From Planctomycetota bacterium (GTDB lineage Bacteria; Planctomycetota; JAJSAM01): 64,000 nt of DNA. Position numbers and translations under genes: made by a program. The stretch spans positions 153,754 through 217,753 of the forward strand of contig JAJSAM010000031.1 in the NCBI GenBank assembly GCA_024274785.1, given 5' to 3'. A model generated the notes under the pieces. That model searched no databases. It worked only from the letters and a program-made list of their open reading frames with translations, and was not told where the DNA came from. Of the stretch, positions 7,822-16,219 are shown piece by piece (position 1 is the first letter of the stretch; every line of letters begins with the position of its first letter).

Positions 7822-8454
7822 ATGGAATTGCTGGAATCCCTCTCGCATGCCGTCGTCGGCCTTTGCCGGGAAGAAGTCGTCCGCCTGGCGGAGCAGGTCA
7901 TCGCGGAAGGGCTCCCCGCCGACCGGGCCATCACCGAAGGCCTGGCCGGCGGCATGCGGATCGTCGGAGAGAAGTTCACCGCAAAGGAGTACTTCGTGCC
8001 CGAAGTGCTCGCCGCGGGCCGCGCGCTCTACGCGGGGATGGACGTGCTCGCCCCTCACGTCGAGAGGGTAGAGGGGTTGCGCGGCACCGTCGTCGTCGGC
8101 GTGGTGGCCGGGGACTACCACGACATCGGCAAGAACATCGTGAAGCTCATGCTCTCGGCCGCGGGAGTGCGTGTCATCGACCTCGGAAAAAACGTCTCCG
8201 TGGACCGATTGCGCGCGGCGGCGGAAGAGGAAGAGGCGGATGTCATCGGTCTCTCCACGCTGATGACCACCACCCTTTGCACAATGGCCGATCAGGTGGA
8301 TCAACTGAAGCAGACCTGCTCCGCGGGAGTGCTCGTCGGAGGGGCGCCGGTCACCGAGAGCTTCGCCCGCGACATCGGGGCCGACGGCACCGCGAGCGAT
8401 GCCGGCACCGCGGTGGAGTTGTTCCTCCGCACCGTCGACCGGATACGCACGTGA
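7822..8454 (+). CDS. Corrinoid (B12-binding) methyl-carrier protein, MtaC/MttC type
   Basis: 210 residues. The N-terminal helical cap (about 1-85) is of the methionine-synthase B12 type. The cobalamin-binding domain has the base-off signature D98-x-H100-x-x-G103 in GDYHDIGKNIV, then GLSTLMTTT (145-150) and VGGAPVT (172-178). H100 would be the lower cobalt ligand. Such proteins carry a methyl group on cobalt between two methyltransferases. In this operon the candidate partners are the UroD-family proteins, and the RACo protein would repair oxidised cobalt. Its stop overlaps the next start by 4 nt (GTGA). Confidence 0.95.
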   Translation: MELLESLSHAVVGLCREEVVRLAEQVIAEGLPADRAITEGLAGGMRIVGEKFTAKEYFVPEVLAAGRALYAGMDVLAPHVERVEGLRGTVVVGVVAGDYHDIGKNIVKLMLSAAGVRVIDLGKNVSVDRLRAAAEEEEADVIGLSTLMTTTLCTMADQVDQLKQTCSAGVLVGGAPVTESFARDIGADGTASDAGTAVELFLRTVDRIRT

Positions 8455-9434
8455 CGGTTTCTCCCGCCTTCGACGTACTCGCCGGACGGCCGCCGAGGCG
8501 ACTGCCCGTGGCCTCGATCGTCGGCGGTGACCACGCCGCGAGCCGGGCCGGTATCGACCTCCGTGCCGCCATGTCGGACGCCGGGGTGCTCGCCGATGTC
8601 CTCATCGCCGCCCTCGACGACTATGGCTCCGACCTGGCCCTGGTCTTCTCCGACGTGACCGTTGAAGCGGAGGCCCTCGGCGCGGAGGTGGCGTGGGCAT
8701 CCGGCACACCACCCCGGGTAAAACGGGAGATTGCACCCGACCGAATGGTCGTTCCCGACCCCGAAAAGGCCGGCCGGATGCCGGTCATCCTCGACGCCGC
8801 CCGCCGCGTCATCCTGGCTCGGGGCGACACCGTCCCGGTCCTGGTCTCGTTGAAGGGTCCTTTCTCGCTCGCCGCGCTCGCCACCGGGCTCGAAGGTCTC
8901 CTGACCGATGCGCTGGCCGATCCCGCGCGGGCTCATGACACGCTTTCCCGGGCGGCGGACTGCCAGTCGTCCTACGCCCGGGCCATCGTCGCCACCGGCG
9001 GCATCCCGCTGATCGGTGACCCATTCGCTTCCGGCTCGGTACTCGGACCGGACCACTTCGATGCGCTGGCCCGCCCCGGACTCTCCCGGCTCGTCGAAGA
9101 GATCCACGACCTTCGATCTCCCGCGGCGATCCACGTCTGCGGCGACACCTCACCGATCCTCGCTTCCCTGCTCACGACCGGCGCCGACCTCTATCACCTC
9201 GAGTGGGCGGACCTCGAGGTAGCCGCCGCTTCCGGCGCGATCCTCATGGGCGGCCTGCCGACGGAGTTGTTGCTCGGCACCGGGGAAGAGGAACTCGAAG
9301 CGGCGGTGGCGGAGGGCCTCGACGCCATCCCCAACCGCGACCGCTTCATCTTCGCCCCGGTGTGCGACGTCCCCACCAACGCCTGCCCGGAGCGCGTGCG
9401 AGCCTTCATGCGAACCGCCCGGAGGCTCGCTTGA
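8451..9434 (+). CDS. Uroporphyrinogen decarboxylase (UroD)-family methyltransferase, MtaA/CmuA type
   Basis: 327 residues from a GTG start whose last bases form the previous gene's TGA. The family uses a UroD-like barrel with zinc to move methyl groups between a corrinoid protein and a thiol or other acceptor. The zinc-site pattern appears as IHVCGDTSP and, near the C-terminus, APVCDVPTNACPE. Sitting directly after the corrinoid gene, it is the best candidate for the enzyme that loads or unloads its methyl group. It is short for MtaA (about 340). The substrate cannot be read from the sequence. Confidence 0.85.
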   Translation: MTVSPAFDVLAGRPPRRLPVASIVGGDHAASRAGIDLRAAMSDAGVLADVLIAALDDYGSDLALVFSDVTVEAEALGAEVAWASGTPPRVKREIAPDRMVVPDPEKAGRMPVILDAARRVILARGDTVPVLVSLKGPFSLAALATGLEGLLTDALADPARAHDTLSRAADCQSSYARAIVATGGIPLIGDPFASGSVLGPDHFDALARPGLSRLVEEIHDLRSPAAIHVCGDTSPILASLLTTGADLYHLEWADLEVAAASGAILMGGLPTELLLGTGEEELEAAVAEGLDAIPNRDRFIFAPVCDVPTNACPERVRAFMRTARRLA

Positions 9435-10843
9435 GTGAAGCCGAGGTCGGCGTCCGCGCGGGAGAGAGCCTGCTCTCCGCCCTGAACCGCAAGGGCCTGT
9501 TCGTCCACGCGGAGTGCGGCGGCGCGGGGCGATGCGACGGCTGCTTCGTGCGGGTGAACGGCAAGCGGCACCGTGCCTGCACCTTCACCACCACCGGAAC
9601 CTACCGGATCTCCCGCGACCACCCGGTGGAACTCCGCCCGGCGATCCTGCCCGAACACCAGGCGACCGGACGGCGGCTCGGACTGGCGGTGGATCTCGGC
9701 ACGACCACCGTGGGCGTCGCCCTGGTGGATCTCGAAACCGGGAAGAACCTGGCCTCCGGCATCACCGCGAACGAGCAGCGGGTCTACGGGCAGGATGTCC
9801 TCTCCCGGCTGAACTTCGGCGTGGAACCCGAGCACCGGAAGCGCCTGGCCGAACTGGCGGCGCACACCGTCCGCGGCCTGGCCGCGAAGGTCATCGAAGA
9901 TGCGGCCGCCTCGACACTCGACCTCGAAGAAGTGCTCCTCGCCGGAAACTCCTCGATGACGCTGCTCCTGCTCGATCGGGATCCCACGGCTCTCGCCCGG
10001 GCTCCGTTTCGCGCCGGGCTGCGAGCGGAAGGTGCGCTCTCCGTCCCCTCCACCCACCTCGGCCTGCCGGACGGCGTCCGCGTCCGGTTCCTGCCGGCCA
10101 TCGGCGGTCACGTGGGCAGCGACACCACCGCCGCGGCCCTGGCCTCCGGCATCATGAGCGGCGAACTCCCGGCCCTGCTCGTGGATCTCGGCACCAACGG
10201 CGAAGTGATGCTCGCGACCGAGGACGGCGCATGGGCCGCGTCGAGCGCGGCGGGCCCGGCGTTCGAGGGAGGGGGCGTCTCGAAGGGCTCCCCCGCCCGC
10301 CCGGGCGCCATCGAGCGGGTCCACGTCCGGGAGGGTGCGATCGTCGTGAACACGGTTGATGGCGGAGCGCCGGTCTCCTGGTGCGGTTCCGGAGTGGTGG
10401 AACTGCTCGCCGTGCTGCGTGACCTTTGCGATCTCGATTGGTCGGGACGGCTGCTGCGGGAGAGGCCGCTGCCGGTGGCCTTCACCCAGGCGGACGTGCG
10501 GGAAGCGCAGTTGGCGAAGGGGGCGGTCGCCGCGGCGGTGCGGATCCTGCAGGACGAGGCGGGGGTGGAGTCCCGGGACCTGGCGCGAGTCGTACTCACC
10601 GGTGCCTTCGGCGGCCACGTCCCCACCGCCGCGGCCATCACGATCGGACTGCTGCCCGGCGGCGTACCGGTGACCGCTCTGCCGGGCGGCGCCCTGCTCG
10701 GAGCGGCGGCCGGCATGCTCCCCGGGGCCGCACGGCACGCGCAGGAGATCGTCGCGCGAACGCGGCACGTATCCCTCGCGGACCGGGACGACTTCGAGGA
10801 GGTCTTCGTCGATGCCCTCTCGCTCCGGGAGATGCCGCAATGA
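9431..10843 (+). CDS. RACo-type corrinoid reductive activator ([2Fe-2S] ferredoxin + ASKHA ATPase)
   Basis: 470 residues from a TTG start inside the previous stop (TTGA). The N-terminal plant-type ferredoxin motif is visible as C29-x5-C35-x2-C38-x11-C50 (ECGGAGRCDGC...RAC). An ASKHA-fold ATPase follows: GLAVDLGTTTVGVAL (84-98), LLVDLGTNGEV, AGPAFEGGG and GAFGGHVP. These are the hallmarks of RACo/RamA-like activators, which use ATP to reduce inactive Co(II) corrinoid to Co(I). At 470 residues it is shorter than the roughly 600-residue acetogen enzymes and lacks most of their linker. Confidence 0.9.
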   Translation: MSEAEVGVRAGESLLSALNRKGLFVHAECGGAGRCDGCFVRVNGKRHRACTFTTTGTYRISRDHPVELRPAILPEHQATGRRLGLAVDLGTTTVGVALVDLETGKNLASGITANEQRVYGQDVLSRLNFGVEPEHRKRLAELAAHTVRGLAAKVIEDAAASTLDLEEVLLAGNSSMTLLLLDRDPTALARAPFRAGLRAEGALSVPSTHLGLPDGVRVRFLPAIGGHVGSDTTAAALASGIMSGELPALLVDLGTNGEVMLATEDGAWAASSAAGPAFEGGGVSKGSPARPGAIERVHVREGAIVVNTVDGGAPVSWCGSGVVELLAVLRDLCDLDWSGRLLRERPLPVAFTQADVREAQLAKGAVAAAVRILQDEAGVESRDLARVVLTGAFGGHVPTAAAITIGLLPGGVPVTALPGGALLGAAAGMLPGAARHAQEIVARTRHVSLADRDDFEEVFVDALSLREMPQ

Positions 10844-11988
10844 GTGCCCTCGAGCGATTGCGGGAGGCGCAGGCCCTCGCGGCCGAAGGGCGGCGGCGGG
10901 ACATTGCCGATGGCCGCGAGGTCGTCGGGACCTTCTCGCCGCCGGTCCCTCCGCCGGAACTGATCGAGGCCGCCGGCGCGACCCCCTACCGGCTGCTCGA
11001 GAACCGCGGCCCGGACGCGGACCTGCGCGGGATGGGCGCCCTCGGGCGCGACACCTGCTCGTTCTGCCGGTCGGTCCTCGGCTCCGCGATCCTCGATCCC
11101 CCCCCGATCACCTGCATCGCTTCCGGCACGGTCTGCGACCGGCTGCGTCACATGACCGATGCCTGGCCGGCCGCGACCGGTCTGCCCCTTTACACCGTGG
11201 CCGTGCCCCGGACCAGGGAGGTCCCGGGCCAGGTGCCGGTGCTCGCCGAAGAGTTCCGCCTGTTCGCGAGCGAGATCTCGTCGCGCACGGGCACTCCCGT
11301 CACGAAGACTCGCTTGACCGAGGCCATCAAGCGGGGCAATCGATGCCGCGAAGTCCTCACCGCTCTCGACGAGCTTCGACGCGAAAGCCCTCCCCGGCTC
11401 AGTGGCGGCGAGTTCCTCGATGTGGTCCGAGCCTCCCACGCCCTGTCCACCTCGGAGTTTCTCGAACTCGCCGACGGGTTGATCGCGAAGATCCGATCGA
11501 GGGAACCGATGAAACGCCGGCCGGTCCGTATCCTGCTCGTCGGTCCGACCCTCACCGATGGGGACCGGGACGTCGTCCGGATGGCGGAGGTCGATTGCGG
11601 CGCCGCCATCGTTGGCGACCTGACCGACTCGGGTTCGCTCGGATACGGTGAACCGGTTTCCGAGGACCGCGATCCTTTCACCGCCCTGGCGGAGCAGGTC
11701 CTGGCGCACCCGATCCTCACGGCGCCGCTGAAACCATCCACCGCCTTCCGGGATGCGTTTCGGCGGGCCCTGCAGGATGGCCGGCCGGACGGCGTTGTTT
11801 ACCGCGGCGTTCCGTTCTGCCGCCCGTTCAATTCGGAGGCGGTCCCCCTGCGCGAACTTTCCCCGGTGCCGTTTCTCGACCTGCGCGTCGAAGCCACCGG
11901 CGCCAGCGGACAGGTTCGCACCCGCCTCGGCGCATTCCTCGAAGCGATCGAGGCGCGCCTGCACTTCGCCCGGGAGAACACCCGATGA
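10840..11988 (+). CDS. 2-hydroxyacyl-CoA dehydratase (HgdB/double-cubane) family protein, subunit 1
   Basis: 382 residues, ATGA overlap with the upstream gene. Family features: GTFSPPVPPPELIEAAGATPYRL at the N-terminus, then cysteines C73 and C76 (DTCSFCRS), C92 and C99 (TCIASGTVCDRLRHM), and a C-terminal GVPFCRPFNSEAVPL. These would bind an Fe-S or double-cubane cluster. Relatives either dehydrate 2-hydroxyacyl-CoA or, as double-cubane proteins, carry out ATP-driven reductions with an HgdC-type activator. No CoA-pathway genes lie nearby, which favours the reductase role. Inferred partner: the next gene. Confidence 0.85.
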   Translation: MSALERLREAQALAAEGRRRDIADGREVVGTFSPPVPPPELIEAAGATPYRLLENRGPDADLRGMGALGRDTCSFCRSVLGSAILDPPPITCIASGTVCDRLRHMTDAWPAATGLPLYTVAVPRTREVPGQVPVLAEEFRLFASEISSRTGTPVTKTRLTEAIKRGNRCREVLTALDELRRESPPRLSGGEFLDVVRASHALSTSEFLELADGLIAKIRSREPMKRRPVRILLVGPTLTDGDRDVVRMAEVDCGAAIVGDLTDSGSLGYGEPVSEDRDPFTALAEQVLAHPILTAPLKPSTAFRDAFRRALQDGRPDGVVYRGVPFCRPFNSEAVPLRELSPVPFLDLRVEATGASGQVRTRLGAFLEAIEARLHFARENTR

Positions 11989-13418
11989 GCGCTCTTGAAC
12001 GGATCGACATCGGGACCTGGCAGCGACGGTTCCTCGACCTCGATCCCGATGAGGTCGCCGGCGTACACTACTTCCGCCATCTCGGACCGCGGGCTTTCAG
12101 CCGGTACTTCAAGCCGCCCTCGTCCTTCCTCGGCTACGGGTTCCGTCGATTGCGCCGCCTGCACTATGACCCGGATCCCCGGGCTCTCCGGCTCTTCTCC
12201 TTCATGCTGGAGGAGGGCGAACGTCTCTTCCGGGCCCGGCAATCGGGGATGCGGGTGGTCGGTCTGATGGGCGACTACGGGGCGGTGGCGCCGCTGCTCT
12301 TCGCCTTTCCGGACGTGACCGCGTTCTATCCGGACTTCTGCTACTGGACCCCCTTCCTCACCGAGTCGGAGGTCCTCCTCGAGCGGGCGGAACGGCGGGG
12401 ACTCGGCGCGGACACCTGCTATGTCCGGGCGGCGGTGGGCGCCTTCACCTCCCAGGCGTACTGGCCCGAACCCGACCTCGTCGCGGCCTCCACCGGAGCC
12501 TCCTGCGACGATCTGGCGGCGGTGGCCCAGGTCGCGTTCGATGCCGGCACGAAGATGATGTTCCTGGAAATCCCCCAGCGAAAGGACCCGGCGCCCTGGC
12601 TCACCGCCACCAGGTTCATCTCGGTGGCGGGGCAGGCGCCGCGGCAGGCCGGACTCCTCGAGCGGCTCTGCGAGATCTACCGGGACTTTTTCGATCGGGC
12701 GGGAACAGCACTCGGAACCCCGGTCACGGAAGATCGGGTGGCCGGGTCGGTCGCTCGGTTCCGCGAGCTTCGCGCCGTCATCGCGGAGATCCGGACGCTG
12801 GTCGCCACCGCTCCCCTTTGCCCGCTGCCGGCGACCGAGGAGTTGCTCGTCCAGTTCGCGTCCACCCACGCTTACGGGGATCCGGCCGAGTGCCGGCGGA
12901 TCCTCGACGGCGTCCTCGAACTGGTCCGGGAGCGATCGGAGCGCGGAGTCGGGTTCGGCCGGGAAGACGACGTCCGGCTCTACTGGGTCAACCCGCCGCC
13001 GGACCCGCTCTTGCACGTCCACGTGGAGCGGACCGGCGCGAGGGTCGTCGGCACGGAGTACCTGATCGCCAGCGCGCTGACACCGCTTTCGGAGGGCGAC
13101 CCGGTCAAGTCCATCGCCCGGGCGTTTCTCACGGGATCGCTCCTCGGTTCCTCCGCGGCACGATCCGAGACAATCGTCGCCGGCATCCGGGAGACGAAGG
13201 CGGAGGGCGTCGTGATTTCGAACCTCTTCGGTTCGAGCCATTGCGGCGCGGAAACTCCGGTGATCCGCCGAGCGGTGGAGGAGAAGGCCGGCGTCCCGGT
13301 GCTGTCGTTCGATGTTCCGAAGCCGGCGCCGGGAGAGATCTCGTCCCAGGTCCAAAACCGCCTGGCGGCCTTCCTCGAAGCCATCCGTGCCCGGAGGGGT
13401 CGATGCGCGACGAGCTGA
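11985..13418 (+). CDS. 2-hydroxyacyl-CoA dehydratase family protein, subunit 2
   Basis: 477 residues, ATGA overlap with subunit 1. Only distantly like its neighbour. It has a longer N-terminus containing VHYFRHLGPRAFSRYFKPPS, then FYPDFCYWTPF, DTCYVRAAVGAF and AASTGASCDDL as likely cluster cysteines, LYWVNPPPDPLL, and the family's end NLFGSSHCGAETPVIRRAV. The two adjacent unequal subunits resemble the HgdA/HgdB or BcrB/BcrC arrangement of ATP-dependent dehydratases and reductases. It shares the opening MSALER with subunit 1, hinting at old duplication. Substrate unknown. Confidence 0.8.
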   Translation: MSALERIDIGTWQRRFLDLDPDEVAGVHYFRHLGPRAFSRYFKPPSSFLGYGFRRLRRLHYDPDPRALRLFSFMLEEGERLFRARQSGMRVVGLMGDYGAVAPLLFAFPDVTAFYPDFCYWTPFLTESEVLLERAERRGLGADTCYVRAAVGAFTSQAYWPEPDLVAASTGASCDDLAAVAQVAFDAGTKMMFLEIPQRKDPAPWLTATRFISVAGQAPRQAGLLERLCEIYRDFFDRAGTALGTPVTEDRVAGSVARFRELRAVIAEIRTLVATAPLCPLPATEELLVQFASTHAYGDPAECRRILDGVLELVRERSERGVGFGREDDVRLYWVNPPPDPLLHVHVERTGARVVGTEYLIASALTPLSEGDPVKSIARAFLTGSLLGSSAARSETIVAGIRETKAEGVVISNLFGSSHCGAETPVIRRAVEEKAGVPVLSFDVPKPAPGEISSQVQNRLAAFLEAIRARRGRCATS

Positions 13419-14620
13419 CCGGCAACCGGATCATCCGGGATGAGATGACGCCGCTCGAGCGTTTTTCCCTCCTCCTGATCGACGAGCAGCCGGACCGGGT
13501 GCTCACGGTGCCCCTGGTCACGGCTCATGCCGCCACCGCGGCGGGCCTGCGCCCCGGGGATTGCGTTCGCGACGGGGCACTCATGGCGCGGGCGCAGATC
13601 GAGGCCCAGGAACTCTATGGTCACGACGCCTACACCCTCTTCTCCGATGTGGGCATCCTCGCGGAAGCGATGGGCTCGACGTATCACCACGCGCCAGATG
13701 CCATCCCGATCCTCGATCGGCCGGTGGTGCGCGATTTGGCGGACCTGGCAAGACTACGCGTGCCGGAGCTCTCCGCGGGCCGCCTGCCGGTCTATCTCGA
13801 GGCTACGGAGATCCTGCACCGCTCCCGGGGTGATCGGATCCCGGTGTTCTGTTTCGTACCCGCCCCCTTTACCACCGCCGCCGCCCTCCGGGGAGTCGAG
13901 GACTTCCTGGTGGACACGATCACCGATCCGGATCTGGCCGATCAACTGCTGCTCGCGGCGGAACGCGCGGCCGTTCCCCTGCTCGACGAACTCGTGCTGC
14001 GCGGGGCACTCCCGGTGCTCGTGGATCCCCTGGCCTCCGCGAGCGTGGCATCGCCCGCGACCTACCGGAGGTATGCCCTCCCCGGCACGAAGCGCCTGAT
14101 CGACCGCCTGCATCGCCTCGACCTCGATGTGACGTTGCATGTCTGCGGCGAGGTCGCCCCGATCCTCGAGGATCTCGCGGCGACGGGCGCGGACCTGCTC
14201 TCCTTCGACCAGGTCCCGATCGCCGCGGCACGGGAGAGCATCGGCGACCGGGTCCGGCTGGTGGGCAACGTCTCCCCGCAGATCCTCCTCCGGGGGGACC
14301 GGGAGGAAATCCGGGCGGTGACGGCGGCGGCGGTGCGCGAGGGCACTCGCAATCCGAAGGGTTTCGTGCTCTCCACGGGCTGTGAATTGCCGATCCGGAC
14401 CGCAAAGGAAAGCGTGCTCGCCTTCATGGAAGCAGCACAACGAGGCCCAGCCGCAATGGAGGGTCGACCTCCGGGCGACCGTGCTGGCAGTCCGGCAGCG
14501 TCATGTAGAATCTGCGAGCGCCGTGAAGATTCTGAACGTCAGTACTACAGGGAGTGCCCGCATGATCACCCTGGGAGTGGACCTCGGATCCCGAACGACG
14601 AAGGCCGTCCTGCGCAGTGA
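13403..14620 (+). CDS. Second UroD-family (MtaA/CmuA-like) protein
   Basis: 405 residues from the ATG at 13403, overlapping the previous gene by 16 nt. The conserved part (about 1-350) has the UroD-type barrel, LHVCGEVAPILEDLAATGADLLSFDQ as the zinc/His-Cys region, VRLVGNVSPQILLRGD, and FVLSTGCELPIRTAKESVLAFMEAA at the expected C-terminal end. About 55 more residues follow with no family match, rich in R, P and C, and the frame runs 59 nt into the next gene. That tail may be a frameshift artefact or real. It probably exchanges methyl with the corrinoid protein, opposite the first UroD-family enzyme. Confidence 0.8.
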   Translation: MRDELTGNRIIRDEMTPLERFSLLLIDEQPDRVLTVPLVTAHAATAAGLRPGDCVRDGALMARAQIEAQELYGHDAYTLFSDVGILAEAMGSTYHHAPDAIPILDRPVVRDLADLARLRVPELSAGRLPVYLEATEILHRSRGDRIPVFCFVPAPFTTAAALRGVEDFLVDTITDPDLADQLLLAAERAAVPLLDELVLRGALPVLVDPLASASVASPATYRRYALPGTKRLIDRLHRLDLDVTLHVCGEVAPILEDLAATGADLLSFDQVPIAAARESIGDRVRLVGNVSPQILLRGDREEIRAVTAAAVREGTRNPKGFVLSTGCELPIRTAKESVLAFMEAAQRGPAAMEGRPPGDRAGSPAASCRICERREDSERQYYRECPHDHPGSGPRIPNDEGRPAQ

Positions 14621-15329
14621 CGGGGAGATCCTCGCGCGGCGGATCCTCATGACCGGCTGGGCCCCCGCCGGCGCCGCCATGTCCGCTCGCGCGGCGGTGG
14701 TGGCCGATGCCGGCCTCGCGCCGGACGACGTGGAGGCCACGGTGGCCACCGGTTACGGGCGGGTCACGGTTCCCTTTCCGGCGAAGACGGTCACCGAGAT
14801 CACCTGCCACGCCGCGGGTGCGGCCAGCGTCCTTCCCAGGGTGCGCACCGTGATCGACGTCGGGGGCCAGGACTCCAAGGTCATCCGCATCGACCGGTTC
14901 GGCCTCGTCTCCGACTTCGCCATGAACGACCGGTGTGCCGCCGGAACGGGACGGTTCCTCGAGTTCATGGCCCAGAGTCTCGAGGTCGAAATCGGCGCCT
15001 TCGCCCTGCTCGGAGCCAAAGGCCGGGAACCCGCGGACCTCTCCTCCATCTGCACCGTGTTCGCCGAGTCCGAAGTACTCTCCCTCGTCGCCGAGGGGGC
15101 GGAGGTGTCGGACATCGTAGCCGGCATCCACCGGGCCATCTCCAGGCGCATCGTGACCCTGGCGCAAGGCGTCGGCCTGGTCCCCCCCGTGGCCATGACC
15201 GGCGGTGGCGCCCTGAACCCCGGCCTGCGCCACCACCTGGCCCAACTGCTGGGAACCGAAATCCTGATTCCCCCCCATCCCCAGACAATGGGCGCGGAAG
15301 GCGCCGCGATCATCGCCGGCCGCGAGTGA
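14562..15329 (+). CDS. HgdC/BadF-type ATPase activator of 2-hydroxyacyl-CoA dehydratase family
   Basis: 255 residues, the usual size. ASKHA fold: GVDLGSRTTKAVL (5-17), TVIDVGGQDSKVIRI (97-110). The two cysteines that hold the dimer-bridging 4Fe-4S cluster are C125 (MNDRCAAGTGRF) and C164 (SSICTVFAESEV). MTGGGALNPGL and QTMGAEGAAI complete the fold. It passes an electron to HgdB-type partners at the cost of ATP. The partners are almost certainly the two upstream genes. GGGAG lies upstream of the ATG. It is last in the strand of tightly joined genes. Confidence 0.93.
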   Translation: MITLGVDLGSRTTKAVLRSDGEILARRILMTGWAPAGAAMSARAAVVADAGLAPDDVEATVATGYGRVTVPFPAKTVTEITCHAAGAASVLPRVRTVIDVGGQDSKVIRIDRFGLVSDFAMNDRCAAGTGRFLEFMAQSLEVEIGAFALLGAKGREPADLSSICTVFAESEVLSLVAEGAEVSDIVAGIHRAISRRIVTLAQGVGLVPPVAMTGGGALNPGLRHHLAQLLGTEILIPPHPQTMGAEGAAIIAGRE

Positions 15330-15460
15330 AACAACCGACCAACCCGATCGGAGTGGCGGTCGCGGCGCATCGCGGCGTCAGAGTTCCCCGGAGATGGGAA
15401 GGGCAGGGGCGAACATCTTCCCGGCATCTTTGGCGCGGCCCCCCGGAGATGGCTCGCGCA

Positions 15461-15486
15461 ACATATGCACATCGAGACATATGCAC
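15461..15486 (+). promoter_or_regulatory. Direct repeat ACATATGCAC x2 upstream of gntR
   Basis: The 10-mer ACATATGCAC occurs at 15461-15470 and 15477-15486, 16 bp apart, each containing a CATATG palindrome. It is an AT-rich island in GC-rich sequence, just before the GntR operator. Possible second regulator site or part of the promoter. Confidence 0.4.
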
Positions 15487-15514
15487 TCACGATTTTCCTG
15501 GTCCCCTCCGATGC

Positions 15515-15526
15515 ATTGTATACAAT
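15515..15526. promoter_or_regulatory. GntR/FCD-type operator
   Basis: Perfect 12-bp palindrome ATTGTATACAAT, 6 nt before the gntR ATG. FCD-subfamily GntR regulators commonly bind TTGTATACAA-like sites, so autoregulation of the gntR/aminotransferase pair is likely. TATACAAT may double as the -10 box. Confidence 0.7.
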
Positions 15527-15532
15527 AGAGGG

Positions 15533-16219
15533 ATGAGCTCCCCGGTAGCCCGAAAACGCACCATCTCCGAGGACGTCTACCGCGCGCTGAAGCGAGACGT
15601 GCTCACGCTCGCGCATGCGCCCGGGGCTCCGCTCAAGGAGCACGAACTGGCGGATCGATACGGGTCGAGTCGCGTCCCGGTTCGGGAGGCCTGCCGCCGG
15701 CTGCAGCAGGAAGGGCTCGTCGATTCGATTCCCTACAAGGGCTACTTCGCCCGGCGGATCTCCGTCGAGGAGATCGCGGACTCCTTCGAGTTGCGCCTGG
15801 TACTCGAGAGCCACGCCGTCGTGCTCGCGGTGGAGCGGGCCGGCGACGACCAGATCGCGGAACTCAAAGCACTGGCAGACGCGGAGTACACCCGCGAGGA
15901 CTGGCCTTCTTACGCGGCGTTCCTCGAAAAGAACCGGGAGTACCACCTGGCGGTGGCCCGAATGACGGGAAACAAGCAACTCTTCCAGGTTCTCCGGGAC
16001 CTCATCGAACGGATACAGCGCTTCTTCTTTCTGGGCCTCGACCTCGGCGATTTCGGCGCCGAGATGCGGAAGGAACACGAGGCGCTCACCGCCGCGCTCC
16101 TGGCGAGGGACGGAGAGGCGGCGGCGCAATGTGTGCGGGAGCAGATCAGGAGTTCCCGGGATCGAATCATGAAGGCGCTGGGCAAGGAGGGGGCCGACCT
16201 CGTCGGCAAAGGGCAATGA
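15533..16219 (+). CDS. GntR family transcriptional regulator, FadR/FCD subfamily
   Basis: 228 residues. An N-terminal winged helix (LKEHELADRYGSSRVPVREACRRLQQEGLV) is followed by an all-helical FCD domain whose metal/ligand histidines appear in REYHLAVARMTGN and RKEHEALTAALLARD. Such repressors sense small organic acids or amino-acid metabolites and usually control adjacent genes. It is co-translated with the next gene (ATGA) and lies 200 nt after the corrinoid/HgdC operon, so it may control either or both. Confidence 0.93.
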   Translation: MSSPVARKRTISEDVYRALKRDVLTLAHAPGAPLKEHELADRYGSSRVPVREACRRLQQEGLVDSIPYKGYFARRISVEEIADSFELRLVLESHAVVLAVERAGDDQIAELKALADAEYTREDWPSYAAFLEKNREYHLAVARMTGNKQLFQVLRDLIERIQRFFFLGLDLGDFGAEMRKEHEALTAALLARDGEAAAQCVREQIRSSRDRIMKALGKEGADLVGKGQ

